The position numbers and the translations under genes are program-made. The notes beneath the pieces were generated by a model that did no database searches, was not told the origin of the DNA, and saw only the letters and a list, made by a program, of their open reading frames with translations. This document shows positions 34,223 through 42,994 of a DNA stretch of 45,748 nucleotides, piece by piece. Every line of letters starts with the position of its first letter. Position 1 is the stretch's first letter. Source of the stretch: an uncultured Roseovarius sp. (GTDB taxonomy: Bacteria > Pseudomonadota > Alphaproteobacteria > Rhodobacterales > Rhodobacteraceae); contig NZ_CAJXIP010000015.1 of assembly GCF_913054395.1 (NCBI RefSeq), positions 1-45,748 on the forward strand, in the 5' to 3' direction.

Positions 34223-34992
34223 TGCGCTTTTCTGCGAACCTCGGCTTTCTGTTCACCGACCGGCCCCTGCCCGAGGCAATTCATGCCGCCCATAAGGCCG
34301 GGTTTGACGCGGTGGAATGTCATTTTCCCTATGGCATCCCCGCCTCCGAAGTGGCCCAAGCGCTGCGCGACACCGGCCTGCCGATGCTTGGCATCAATAC
34401 CTGGCCGGGGGATCGTGGCGCAGGCGATTTTGGCCTTGCCGCGCTTGTCGGGCGCGAGGATGAGGCGCGTGCGGCTATTGATCAGGCGATTGATTACGCG
34501 TCGCAAATAGACGCCACTGCTGTGCACGTCATGGCCGGAATCACCGATGGCGGGGCCCTTGCCGAGACCTGTTTTCGCGCCAACCTTGCCTACGCCAGCG
34601 ATCAGGCCGCCGCGCATGGGATTGCCATCCTGATCGAGCCGATCAACCAACGCGACGTGCCTGGCTATCATCTGTCGTCCTCGGATCATGCCGCGCGGAT
34701 CATCACCGAACTTGGGCGCAAAAACCTCAGGCTGATGTTTGATTGCTATCACCTTCAGATTATCGAAGGCGACCTTTTCACACGTTTTCAGGCAGTGCGC
34801 CCGCTCATCGGTCACGTGCAATTCGCCGCTGTGCCTGATCGGGGTGAACCAGACGCGGGCGAAGTCAATTACGCCTGGCTTTTACCCGCTATGGTCAAGG
34901 CGGGCCATACCGCGCCCTTTGGCGCCGAATACCGACCACGCGGCGCAACGACCGCCGAGGGGCTTGGCTGGATCGGGGCATTTCGGGGTTAG
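34222..34992 (+). CDS. otnI: Hydroxypyruvate isomerase family protein (OtnI/Hyi)
   Basis: This 256-residue TIM-barrel isomerase has the Hyi/OtnI pattern: MRFSANLGFLFTDRPLPEAI, FDAVECHFPYGIP, NTWPGDRGAGDFGLAA, and the metal/ligand block LIEPINQRDVPGYHLSSSDHA, with a Glu and His that bind metal. It ends with the FGAEYRPRG motif. It partners DenD, with a one-base overlap, in the conversion of 2-oxo-tetronate intermediates. OtnI rather than Hyi is inferred from the partner gene. Confidence 0.88.
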   Translation: MRFSANLGFLFTDRPLPEAIHAAHKAGFDAVECHFPYGIPASEVAQALRDTGLPMLGINTWPGDRGAGDFGLAALVGREDEARAAIDQAIDYASQIDATAVHVMAGITDGGALAETCFRANLAYASDQAAAHGIAILIEPINQRDVPGYHLSSSDHAARIITELGRKNLRLMFDCYHLQIIEGDLFTRFQAVRPLIGHVQFAAVPDRGEPDAGEVNYAWLLPAMVKAGHTAPFGAEYRPRGATTAEGLGWIGAFRG

Positions 34993-35026
34993 AGGCTTGG
35001 CAATCCGTGGGCCTGCGTGCTAGCAA

Positions 35027-35041
35027 TCGAACAGCGTTCGA
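35027..35041. promoter_or_regulatory. Palindrome upstream of the TetR gene, candidate operator
   Basis: TCGAAC-AGC-GTTCGA is a perfect 15-base dyad, 25 bases before the TetR start at 35067. Its place inside the expected promoter suggests autoregulation and control of the overlapping hydrolase gene. Only symmetry and position support it. Confidence 0.5.
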
Positions 35042-35066
35042 ATTCACGAAAAGCGACATCCGCCTG

Positions 35067-35708
35067 ATGCCATCTCCCCGCCCCAGACGTCCGCGAGCCG
35101 ATACGCCGGACAAGCGCGCGCTTATTCTTGAGGCGGCGGCACAGGTCTTTGCCGATGTCGGGCTTGAAGGCGCAAGCCTACGTGCCGTTGCCGCGCGCGC
35201 AGGCTATGCCCCCGCCGCGCTTTATTTCCACTTTGCGTCAAAAGAAGCACTTTACGCCGAGGTGCTTATGGCCTCGCTGGCACGGCTTGGTGCGGCGACC
35301 ATTGCCGACAGTGATGCCGACAGATGCGCGGTGACGCGCCTCAAGGCGGCGGCGATGGCTTTTTTCACCTATTACGCCGATCATCCGCGCGATCTTGACC
35401 TTGGGTTTTACCTGTTTCGCGGCGGAATGAAGCCCGCCGGCCTTGGGCGTGACCGCGACGAGGCCCTCAATAGCGCCCTCGAAGCCGCGCTTGCGCCAAT
35501 CGAGCGGGCGGCGATTGATCTTGGCACGTCGCGCGATGAGGCCAGGCTTTTGACCGTTGACATCTTTGCCCATGCCGCCGGATTACTCTTGCTGCTGCAC
35601 ACAGGACGCATTCGTATGTTCGGCGCCTCCGCACCGCATATGATGGAGCGCTATATCACCGAAAAAACCGCCGCCCTGTTGAAAGGAACAGCCCATGCTG
35701 ACACTTGA
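35067..35708 (+). CDS. TetR/AcrR family transcriptional regulator
   Basis: This 213-residue repressor has its helix-turn-helix over about residues 14-60 (RALILEAAAQVFADVGLEGASLRAVAARAGYAPAALYFHFASKEALYAEV). An earlier in-frame start at 35007 would include the palindrome in the coding frame, so ATG 35067 (MPSPRPRRPRADTP) is preferred. The C-terminal domain is helical and unassigned. The stop overlaps the following hydrolase by 14 bases, which implies coupled expression; the hydrolase's substrate may be the inducer. Confidence 0.9.
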   Translation: MPSPRPRRPRADTPDKRALILEAAAQVFADVGLEGASLRAVAARAGYAPAALYFHFASKEALYAEVLMASLARLGAATIADSDADRCAVTRLKAAAMAFFTYYADHPRDLDLGFYLFRGGMKPAGLGRDRDEALNSALEAALAPIERAAIDLGTSRDEARLLTVDIFAHAAGLLLLLHTGRIRMFGASAPHMMERYITEKTAALLKGTAHADT

Positions 35709-36231
35709 CGCGCGCACTTCGCATCTTCTGGCGATCGACTTTCAGGCGCGGCTTATGCCCGCCATCCATGACAGCGCACCTGTGGTGCAGAACGCCAACC
35801 GCCTGTTGCTTGCGGCCCGGCGGCTTGGCCTGCCCGTCACCTATACCGAACAGAACCCAAAGGGCCTTGGCTCCACCCTGCCCGAACTTGCACCGGAGCC
35901 GGGTGAAATAGTGCTGCACAAGATGACATTCGATGCCTGCCGCACAGCGGGTGTGGCCGCGCATCTTGACGGCAACGCCGCACTGGTCGTGATGGGCTGT
36001 GAGGCGCATGTCTGCGTGCTTCAGACGGTCCTTGGTCTCTTGTCAGGGGGGCGTCGCGTCTATGTGGTGGCAGACGCCATCGGGTCGCGTATGGAAGAAA
36101 ATCGCCGCGCCGCACTGGGGCGTATGGCGCATCACGGGGCTGAGATCCTGACCACGGAAATGGTGATCTTCGAGTGGCTGGCAAGCGCCGAGCACCCCGA
36201 TTTCCGTGACATTGTGAAGCTGGTTAAGTAG
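35695..36231 (+). CDS. Isochorismatase-like cysteine hydrolase
   Basis: This 178-residue protein of the isochorismatase-like (YcaC/nicotinamidase) superfamily has the catalytic triad Asp15 (LLAIDFQARL), Lys76 (VLHKMTF) and Cys107 (GCEAHVCVLQT). A cis-peptide turn precedes the Cys. It is probably a hydrolase of an amide or carbamoyl compound; the substrate is not readable. It overlaps the TetR gene upstream and is convergent with the MoaD-like gene. The ATG at 35695 lies inside the TetR stop region but starts the domain at the expected place. Confidence 0.88.
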   Translation: MLTLDARTSHLLAIDFQARLMPAIHDSAPVVQNANRLLLAARRLGLPVTYTEQNPKGLGSTLPELAPEPGEIVLHKMTFDACRTAGVAAHLDGNAALVVMGCEAHVCVLQTVLGLLSGGRRVYVVADAIGSRMEENRRAALGRMAHHGAEILTTEMVIFEWLASAEHPDFRDIVKLVK

Positions 36232-36272
36232 ATTTAAAACAAAGGCATAACTGGCGCTTCTAATGCGATACA

Positions 36273-36518
36273 TCAACCACCCTTGAGACGGCGCAGCAAG
36301 ACCACCTCGCTATCCTCGGAAATCGGGGTGAACCAGCTGTCGTTATAGACACGCCCGTCAATCGCCACGGAAATCCCGCGCTCAAGCTGGGGGCGCAGGC
36401 CGGGATATTTCCCGGCCAACCCATCCAGCAGATCGCGCAGGGTATCGGCCTTGATCTCTACCTCGGTTTGCCCCTCGGTAAATTCGGCCAGCGACCCCCA
36501 GACGCGCACCTTGACCAT
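36273..36518 (-). CDS. MoaD/ThiS family sulfur-carrier-like protein
   Basis: This 81-residue beta-grasp protein ends in the exposed LKGG needed for adenylation and thiocarboxylate formation, as in MoaD. The body (VKVRVWGSLAEFTEGQTEVEIKADTLRDLLDGLAGKYPGLR) matches the family. Start ATG 36518 is taken over the longer frame at 36554, because it begins at the first strand. It lies four bases after the molybdopterin subunit and is the last gene of that operon, so it may supply sulfur for that enzyme's cofactor. Confidence 0.85.
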   Translation of the reverse strand: MVKVRVWGSLAEFTEGQTEVEIKADTLRDLLDGLAGKYPGLRPQLERGISVAIDGRVYNDSWFTPISEDSEVVLLRRLKGG

Positions 36519-36522
36519 CGCT

Positions 36523-38772
36523 TTACGCGCCTTTTTGCCCCTGAATGGCGGCAAGCACGCGCGGCGGTGACATCGGCAGGTCGGTCATCCGAACCCCCGC
36601 CGCCGCTGAGACCGCATTGGCAATCGCCGCGAGCGGCGGCACGATTGGCGTCTCACCAACCCCACGCACACCATACGGATGCCCCGGGTTGGCGATCTCA
36701 AGGATCACCGTGTCGATCATCGGCAGGTCCGAGGCGACAGGAATACGGTAATCGAGGAATCCGGCATTTTGCAGAATGCCATCCTCGCCATAGATATATT
36801 CCTCGTTCAGCGCCCAGCCGATGCCCTGCACTGCACCGCCCTGAAACTGTCCTTCGACATAGGCCGGATGCACCGCCTTGCCGGCGTCCTGAAACACCGT
36901 ATAGCGCAGGATCTTTGTCGAGCCCGTGTCGGGATCAACCTCGACATCCACCATATGGGTGCCAAAGCTGACGCCCGCACCTTCGGCATTGACCTCGTAA
37001 TGCCCGGCAATCGGCCCGCCTGTATTGCTGGCGATGGCGGCGATTTCCTTAAGGGTCATGGGATCGTGCTTGCCCGCATTCGGCCCCGCAGGACGCGCGG
37101 CCCCGTCGACCCATTCGACCGCCTCTTCGTCGATCCCCCAGACCATCGCGGCGCGTTTGCACATCTCGCGCTTGGCATTGCGCGCCGCCTCGATCGTGGC
37201 CAGGCCAACCGCAAAGGTCACCCGAGAGCCGTCAGTGACCTCGTTCTGACCAAGCGATCCGGTATCGGCGATGATCGTGCGGACCTTGTCGTAGGGAATG
37301 CCAAGCTCTTCTGCCGCCATCATCGTCATCGAGGCGCGCGACCCGCCGATATCGGGGTTGCCCTCGGACACGGTGACCGTCCCGTCAGGCGTGATATTCA
37401 GCGTTACACAGGTATCGCCGCCAAAGTTGAACCAAAAGCCGCAGGCCACGCCCCGGCCCTGGTTTTCCCCCAAAGGAGCGCCCCAATGCGGATGCGCCTT
37501 TGCCGCCTCAAGCGTCGCCTCAAGGCCGATCGCCGGAAAGGTCGGCCCGTAAGACGCCAAGGTGCCCTCGCGCGCCGCGTTCTTCAGGCGCACCTCAAGC
37601 GGATCAAGGCCAAAGCCCTTGGCCAGCTCATCCACCGCGCTTTCAACGGCGAAGGCCGCCATCGGCGCGCCCGGAGCGCGGTAAGCGGCCGCTTTGGGCC
37701 GGTTGGTCACCACGTCAAAACCGACGGTCTTGACGTTTTCAAGGTCATAGGGCGCAAAGGCCGACATCGAGCCCATATCGACCGGCGAGCCGGGATAGGC
37801 GCCGCCCTGATATCGCAATTGCGCGTAACCGGCGGTGATGCGGCCATCCCTGGTCATGCCGAGCTTGATATCAATCGAGCTTGACGAGGTCGGCCCGGTG
37901 GCGCGCAGTACCTCGGAGCGGGTCATCACCATCTTTACGGGGCGCCCGGCAAGTTTCGACAGCATCAGCGCGACAGGTTCAAGAAAGACCGTGGTCTTGC
38001 CGCCAAAACCGCCGCCGATCTCGCTTGCGGTCACGCGAAGCTGCCCCTGCTCCATGCCAAGGATCGCCGCGCAGGTGTTGCGCACCATGTAATGGCCTTG
38101 GGTACAACCCCATAGATCGGCCTGCCCGTCCGGGCCCATCGTCGCCAAACAGGCATGCGGCTCGATATACCCCTGATGGGTGGCGCCGGTGCGATAGGTC
38201 CGCTCGACCACGCGATCGGCCTCGGCCAGGCCCTTGTCGATATCGCCATGGCCGAACTCGACCCGCGACATCACGTTTTGCGAATAACCTTCGGGCACGG
38301 TCTCGTCCTGTCGGCCCGCGTGCAGAACCGGCGCGCCGGGCTGCATGGCGGCATCGACATCGCTCACATGCGGCAAGACCTCGTATTCGACCTCGATCAG
38401 GCGCAGCGCCTTTCGCGCCACGGCAGCGCTTGAGGCGGCAACGGCGGCCACCGCATGCCCATCGTAAAGCGCCTTGTCGCCAGCCATGCAATTGTCAAGA
38501 ATATCGGCCACGGCATCGGGCACTGTCCCGAAATCGGCGCGTGTTACCACCGCTTTGACGCCGGGCAGGGCCCGCGCTTTCGCGGTGTCGATCTTCACGA
38601 TCCGGGCATGGGCATGCGGGCTGCGCAGCACGCGCCCCGTCAGCATGCCGGGGGCCACGATATCGGCGCCAAACCGGGCGCGGCCGGTTACCTTGTCAAT
38701 GCCGTCCGGGCGCAGCGGGCGCGTGCCGACAACCTTGAAGGTCCGGGATTTGTCTGAGCTGTCCAATGCCAT
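36523..38772 (-). CDS. Molybdenum hydroxylase large subunit (xanthine dehydrogenase/CoxL family)
   Basis: This 749-residue molybdopterin-binding subunit starts at ATG 38772, which overlaps the small-subunit stop by one base; an alternative GTG is three bases upstream. Visible landmarks are the GGGFGGK Moco segment near residue 255, AAYRAPGAPMAAFAVES, the NPDIGGSRASMTMMAAEELG region, and the GVGETPIVPPLAAIANAV end with its catalytic Glu. AYRAPG is not the AYRCSFR loop of true form I CO dehydrogenase, so the substrate is likely a heterocycle or aldehyde rather than CO. It acts with the two smaller subunits upstream. Confidence 0.92.
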   Translation of the reverse strand: MALDSSDKSRTFKVVGTRPLRPDGIDKVTGRARFGADIVAPGMLTGRVLRSPHAHARIVKIDTAKARALPGVKAVVTRADFGTVPDAVADILDNCMAGDKALYDGHAVAAVAASSAAVARKALRLIEVEYEVLPHVSDVDAAMQPGAPVLHAGRQDETVPEGYSQNVMSRVEFGHGDIDKGLAEADRVVERTYRTGATHQGYIEPHACLATMGPDGQADLWGCTQGHYMVRNTCAAILGMEQGQLRVTASEIGGGFGGKTTVFLEPVALMLSKLAGRPVKMVMTRSEVLRATGPTSSSSIDIKLGMTRDGRITAGYAQLRYQGGAYPGSPVDMGSMSAFAPYDLENVKTVGFDVVTNRPKAAAYRAPGAPMAAFAVESAVDELAKGFGLDPLEVRLKNAAREGTLASYGPTFPAIGLEATLEAAKAHPHWGAPLGENQGRGVACGFWFNFGGDTCVTLNITPDGTVTVSEGNPDIGGSRASMTMMAAEELGIPYDKVRTIIADTGSLGQNEVTDGSRVTFAVGLATIEAARNAKREMCKRAAMVWGIDEEAVEWVDGAARPAGPNAGKHDPMTLKEIAAIASNTGGPIAGHYEVNAEGAGVSFGTHMVDVEVDPDTGSTKILRYTVFQDAGKAVHPAYVEGQFQGGAVQGIGWALNEEYIYGEDGILQNAGFLDYRIPVASDLPMIDTVILEIANPGHPYGVRGVGETPIVPPLAAIANAVSAAAGVRMTDLPMSPPRVLAAIQGQKGA

Positions 38773-39251
38773 CACGAAGCCCTCCGCAGATCCGCCGCCG
38801 TTTCCATCACGGCGCGGATGATTTTGTCATATCCGGTGCAGCGGCAGAGATTTCCCGCCAGCCAATAGCGCACCTCTTCCTCTGTCGGATCGGGGTTCTT
38901 TTCCAACAGCGACTTCGCCGCCACAAGGATCCCCGGCGTGCAGATGCCGCATTGCAGGGCGGCCATCTCGATGAACTTCTGTTGCAACGGGTGAAGCTGA
39001 TCACCCGTTGCCATGCCCTCGATGGTGGCGACCTCGCGGCCTTCGGCCTCGGCGCCAAGCATCAGGCACGAACAGACAAGCCGCCCGTCGACCGTGACCG
39101 AACAGGCCCCGCAATCGCCGGTGCCACAGCCCTCTTTTGAGCCGGTCATGCCAAGCCGGTCGCGCAGCACATCCAGAAGCGTGTCTTCGGCCTCGCAGAG
39201 GAATTCCGTGACGTCGCCATTGATGGTGGTCTTTACGTGGATCTGGCTCAT
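38772..39251 (-). CDS. Molybdenum hydroxylase [2Fe-2S] subunit
   Basis: This 159-residue protein has both [2Fe-2S] clusters. The plant-type site is Cys42, Cys47, Cys50 and Cys62 (CGTGDCGACS). The second site is Cys101, Cys104, Cys136 and Cys138 (CGICTPG and LCRCTGYD). It passes electrons from the Moco subunit to the FAD subunit. It overlaps its neighbours by four bases upstream and one base downstream. Confidence 0.95.
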   Translation of the reverse strand: MSQIHVKTTINGDVTEFLCEAEDTLLDVLRDRLGMTGSKEGCGTGDCGACSVTVDGRLVCSCLMLGAEAEGREVATIEGMATGDQLHPLQQKFIEMAALQCGICTPGILVAAKSLLEKNPDPTEEEVRYWLAGNLCRCTGYDKIIRAVMETAADLRRAS

Positions 39252-40111
39252 GCCGGTTCTCCTTTTGCACGGGTTGCGGCGATCAGCGCCACACGGCGGG
39301 CCAGAACGCCCGCAACATGGCGGCGGAAATCGACCGTGCCGCGTTTGTCGTCAATCGGGCTGGCCGCTGCCGAACAGGCCTCTGCCAGATCGTCGAGCGC
39401 GCTATCGTCAAGCGTGCGGCCAAGGATCGCCTCAGCGGCGGGATCGACTAGCATCACCTTGGGACCGACCGCCCCAAGCGCGACGCGCGCCGATGTGACC
39501 TTGCCCGCCCCGTCAAGCGCAAGCGAGACGCCACAGCCGACAACGGCGATATCCATCTCGGTGCGCGGGATAAAGCGCAGATAGGCGTCACTTGCCCCTG
39601 CCCCCTTTGCGGGCAGAAACACCGAGGCGATGAATTCACCCGGCGCCAGAGTGGTCTTGCCAGGGCCTGCGGGCACCTCGACCACCGGCACATCACGGGT
39701 GCCGTTCGGGCCAACGATCCGCACGCTGGCATTTGCCGCGACCATCGCGGGGACGCTATCAGCGGCTGGCGAGGCATTGCAGAGGTTGCCCGCCAGTGTC
39801 GCGCGGCCCTGTACCTGGGTCGAGCCGATAAGACCGACCGCCTCGACCACACCGGGCCAGTCGGCGGCAAGGGCGGCATGCTCGCCCATTTCGGCCCCCG
39901 ACACGGCCGCGCCGATGCGCCAGCCGCCGTCCTCAGGCGTGATATCCTTCATGCCAGCAATCCGCTTGATATCGACCACAAGGTCGGGCTCAAGCATCTC
40001 GGCGCGCAGTTTCACCAGCAAATCCGTGCCCCCGGCCAGAACATAAGCCCCGTCAACCGTAGCCAATAGATCAATCGCGGCCTCAATGCTTTGTGGCGCT
40101 TCATATCGCAT
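39248..40111 (-). CDS. Molybdenum hydroxylase FAD-binding subunit
   Basis: This 287-residue FAD subunit (CoxM/XdhB type) begins MRYEAPQSIEAAIDLLATVDGAYVLAGGTDLLV. It contains the second FAD contact ATLAGNLCNASPAAD, and the C-terminal CO_deh_flav_C part includes AILGRTLDDSALDDLAEACSAA. AAAGGA is eight bases before ATG 40111. It is first in the operon with the iron-sulfur and Moco subunits and the MoaD-like protein. The 264-base spacer upstream holds its promoter but no other clear gene on the minus strand. Confidence 0.92.
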   Translation of the reverse strand: MRYEAPQSIEAAIDLLATVDGAYVLAGGTDLLVKLRAEMLEPDLVVDIKRIAGMKDITPEDGGWRIGAAVSGAEMGEHAALAADWPGVVEAVGLIGSTQVQGRATLAGNLCNASPAADSVPAMVAANASVRIVGPNGTRDVPVVEVPAGPGKTTLAPGEFIASVFLPAKGAGASDAYLRFIPRTEMDIAVVGCGVSLALDGAGKVTSARVALGAVGPKVMLVDPAAEAILGRTLDDSALDDLAEACSAAASPIDDKRGTVDFRRHVAGVLARRVALIAATRAKGEPA

Positions 40112-40375
40112 CCGTGCAGTCCTTTTCCTGTGTACGGCCCCTGGCCGCTTCGGGTCAGACTCGGGGTCGCTTTGGCGTGACTATCTCGCAACTTGCGGCG
40201 GGGTGCAAACAACTCTGCGACACTGTGCCGGTCACAGGCGGCACGCCGTCAAGGCAGCAATCCCTGCACCAACCGGCCCCTGCCACGCTATGGCACCGAT
40301 GCTGAACCAAAACCGCCTTAATCTTATGGCAAGACAGATCCGTCATGTTGGATTGCCAAAGCCAAGAGGTTTGTC

Positions 40376-40588
40376 ATGTCTTTCGAAGCTCCGCTTCCAT
40401 CGGTCCGGCAAAAACCGCCGCGCCATGCGCTCTTGTTTGAGCTGATCCGCCAGCGCAGCGTGGCGAAATACGTCAATCACCGCATATCGAAACAACCGCC
40501 TGCCGACCCGGCGGACCTTATGCATCTCGCGCATGTGGCGCAACGTTCGCTCGGCATTTCCGCCGGGCGGCAGGCCCCGCCCCGTTAG
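40376..40588 (+). CDS. Hypothetical small protein (70 residues)
   Basis: A short frame begins after AAGAGG at a good distance from ATG 40376 and ends one base before the rlmE stop. The product is basic and His/Arg-rich, with no membrane segment or known motif. Its codon use looks ordinary for this genome. It is a plausible real gene, but nothing else supports it. Confidence 0.45.
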   Translation: MSFEAPLPSVRQKPPRHALLFELIRQRSVAKYVNHRISKQPPADPADLMHLAHVAQRSLGISAGRQAPPR

Positions 40589-40589
40589 C

Positions 40590-41306
40590 CTAGCCGCGAA
40601 ACCCGGTGGCGACGACGAATTTCTCGGAACTGTCGGCGCGTGACGCGGGCGGCTTGACGTTGGCCACCTTGTCAAAGCGCTGCTTCAAAAGCTTCTGCAA
40701 CTCACCCTCGGCGCCCCCGGCCAGAACCTTTGACACGAAGGTTCCGCCGATCTCTAGCACATCGAAAGCAAGGTAAGCCGCCGCCTCGCAAAGCGCGATG
40801 ATGCGCAAATGGTCGGTCTGCTTGTGCCCCGAGCTTGACGCCGCCATATCCGACATCACCACATCGGCCTTGCCGCCAAGCCATTCCTTGACCTTGATAT
40901 CGGCGTCATCGGCCATGAAATCTAGCTGATGGATTTCGCAGCCAGGAATCGGTTCTACCTCTTGCAGATCAACCCCGAGGATGCGCCCCACCGCCTTGCC
41001 CTGCTTTTCACCGAGGGCATTGACCCGCGGCACCGCCACCTGGCACCAGCCCCCCGGCGCACAGCCAAGATCGACAATCCGCGCCCCTGGCACCAGAAAG
41101 CGGAACTTGTCATCCAGTTCCATAATCTTGAAGGCCGCGCGTCCGCGGTATCCCTCGACCTGTGCGCGCTTGACGTAAGGGTCGTTCAACTGCCGCTGAA
41201 GCCAGCGTGTCGACGAGGCCCTGCGCCCGCGCGCGGTTTTCACCTTCACGGTCAGGTCGCGCTGTCCGCGCCCCGAGGTGTTCTTGCCATCCGGTGTCTT
41301 GGCCAT
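40590..41306 (-). CDS. rlmE: 23S rRNA (uridine-2'-O-)-methyltransferase RlmE
   Basis: RlmE (FtsJ/RrmJ) methylates the 2'-OH of a conserved uridine in 23S rRNA during heat-related ribosome maturation. This 238-residue protein has the SAM motif [16 protein letters not shown], the catalytic-region Lys in [22 protein letters not shown] and VSKVLAGG. A basic tail of about 30 residues precedes the domain. Start ATG 41306 is chosen because it overlaps the ppx stop (TGATG); longer frames have no ribosome site. It is coupled to the Ppx/GppA gene. Confidence 0.95.
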   Translation of the reverse strand: MAKTPDGKNTSGRGQRDLTVKVKTARGRRASSTRWLQRQLNDPYVKRAQVEGYRGRAAFKIMELDDKFRFLVPGARIVDLGCAPGGWCQVAVPRVNALGEKQGKAVGRILGVDLQEVEPIPGCEIHQLDFMADDADIKVKEWLGGKADVVMSDMAASSSGHKQTDHLRIIALCEAAAYLAFDVLEIGGTFVSKVLAGGAEGELQKLLKQRFDKVANVKPPASRADSSEKFVVATGFRG

Positions 41307-42418
41307 CAGTCTGTCCCGTCCTTGAAAACCCCATCCGCCGCCATCTGGGCGTAGAGCATACCCTCGCGCAAACCGCGATCTGCCACCGACAGGCGGTCGG
41401 TTGGCCAGCACCGCAAAAGCGCCTGCAAAATTGCCGCCCCGGACATGATCAACGCCTGTCGGTCAAGCCCGATCCGCGGATCGGCCCGCCGCCCCGCCGG
41501 GCCGAGCGCCAGATAGCTGCGGATCACGCGGTCGATCTCGTCACTGGTCATGGTCAGCCCGTCCACCTTGTTGCGATCATATCGCTTGAGGCCAAGGTGG
41601 CTGGCGGCGACGGTCGTGACCGTGCCGCTGGTGCCGACAATCTGAAAACCTTCGCGCTTTTGCTCGTCCTTGTAAGGCGCGAATTCGGCGAGGTTTTCCT
41701 CGAAGTACCAACTCATCAGGGCAAAGCGCGCTGAATCGTCCTCGACATCGCGGAACTGATCGCGGAGCGTCGCCACCCCGAGGGGCACGCTGATCCAGTC
41801 CACCACCCGCGCCGCCGCAAACCGCGTGTCACAGGCGTTGAACCCCAGATGCATCCGCATGATCGCGCGCCGCCGTTCGGCACGGGGCACGCCGGTCAGG
41901 TCGATCCAGACGAGTTCGGTCGAGCCGCCACCGATATCGACCACCAGAAGCTGATCGGTATTGGGGCTGACAAGCGGCGCGCAGGACACGACCGCAAGCT
42001 GTGCCTCTTCCTGCGGCGCGATGATATCCAGCCGCAGCCCGGTCTCGCGTTCGACCCGCTTCATGAAATCGGCGCCATTGGTTGCGCGACGGCAGGCCTC
42101 GGTCGCGACAAGGCGCATCTGCTTGACGCGGTGACGCTTGAGCTTTTGCTTGCAGACCCGAAGCGCCTGAATGGTCCGGTAGATCGACGAACGGGACAAC
42201 CGCCCCGAATTTTCAAGCCCGGCGCCAAGCTGAACCGACTTTGAAAAGCTGTCCACGACTTTAAACTGGTTGCCCTTGGGTTGGGCAATCAGCATACGAC
42301 AACTGTTTGTTCCAAGATCAAGCGCCGCATAAAGCGGCATCTGATCCGGCAGGCTCAGTGCGGGGCTCTCAACCGGTTTCGGGATCGCGCCCGCACTTTC
42401 GGGACGCTTGGGCGCCAT
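41306..42418 (-). CDS. Exopolyphosphatase/pppGpp phosphohydrolase family protein (Ppx/GppA)
   Basis: This 370-residue ASKHA-fold phosphatase removes phosphate from polyphosphate or pppGpp. Marks are [18 protein letters not shown] (nucleotide loop), RAVVATEA-like [34 protein letters not shown] and [17 protein letters not shown]. An approximately 25-residue Pro-rich head comes before the domain. It overlaps rlmE. It is shorter than E. coli Ppx because it lacks the C-terminal extension, which is usual in alphaproteobacteria. Confidence 0.92.
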   Translation of the reverse strand: MAPKRPESAGAIPKPVESPALSLPDQMPLYAALDLGTNSCRMLIAQPKGNQFKVVDSFSKSVQLGAGLENSGRLSRSSIYRTIQALRVCKQKLKRHRVKQMRLVATEACRRATNGADFMKRVERETGLRLDIIAPQEEAQLAVVSCAPLVSPNTDQLLVVDIGGGSTELVWIDLTGVPRAERRRAIMRMHLGFNACDTRFAAARVVDWISVPLGVATLRDQFRDVEDDSARFALMSWYFEENLAEFAPYKDEQKREGFQIVGTSGTVTTVAASHLGLKRYDRNKVDGLTMTSDEIDRVIRSYLALGPAGRRADPRIGLDRQALIMSGAAILQALLRCWPTDRLSVADRGLREGMLYAQMAADGVFKDGTD

Positions 42419-42668
42419 TACGACACGCCCTCCATTTCAAGTTGCCCCCAAGGTAGTGGCTTACGTGTCCCCGTGCAAGCGCTGCGAGGGCCACGATCAC
42501 GATCATCGATAACGTTGATGAATATTTTTCGCATCACCGCCTGTGGCCCCGCCAATGCGCCGCGGTTATTGTCGCCACGTCGCATGACGTCCCAGTTCTG
42601 TCGAAATCAAACCCTGCACCGGGGTCCTGCTGCATTAGGTAATGGCCTTGAGGAAAAAGGAATCAGCC

Positions 42669-42965
42669 ATGGTTGACGTCACCATCGTCTACTGGCGGGA
42701 CATCCCCGCACAGGTCATTGCCGGGAAAGGCCGTCGCGGCAGCAAGGTACAGCTGCCCGAACGCTTTGAGCAGGCAATTGACCGCGCCGCCATGAAGACC
42801 GGCGCGGCAGGCACCGACGACTATCTCGCCGAATGGCGCAAGGCCGATCCCTATACCGTTGACGGAGATCAGGATGAGGTCGCCAAATCAGAGGCGGCCC
42901 GGCTTGATGCAGAGTATGATCAGGACCGTATCAAGGCCTTGATTGCCAATAATGGCTGGGCGTGA
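42669..42965 (+). CDS. Virulence-factor family small protein (PF13769-like)
   Basis: This 98-residue protein begins VDVTIVYWRDIPAQVIAGKGRRGSKVQLPERFEQAIDRAAMKTG, the pattern of the family named Virulence_fact, whose function is unknown. A strong AAAGGA site lies before ATG 42669, so the longer frame from 42642 is not used. The stop overlaps a possible start of the MetF-like frame, though the true MetF start is 30 bases on. In Rhodobacterales it is, as I recall, often placed beside one-carbon genes, as here. Despite its name nothing points to virulence. Confidence 0.85.
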   Translation: MVDVTIVYWRDIPAQVIAGKGRRGSKVQLPERFEQAIDRAAMKTGAAGTDDYLAEWRKADPYTVDGDQDEVAKSEAARLDAEYDQDRIKALIANNGWA

Positions 42966-42994
42966 TGCGCCCCGGATCGCTATGGGAGGCCACA

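Noticed and set aside
42450..42500. GCAAGCGCTGCGAGGG resembling an SAH riboswitch core
   Set aside because: The rest of the consensus and paired arms are not present. It lies in the spacer between the divergent ppx and one-carbon genes without the typical downstream gene (ahcY or metH).
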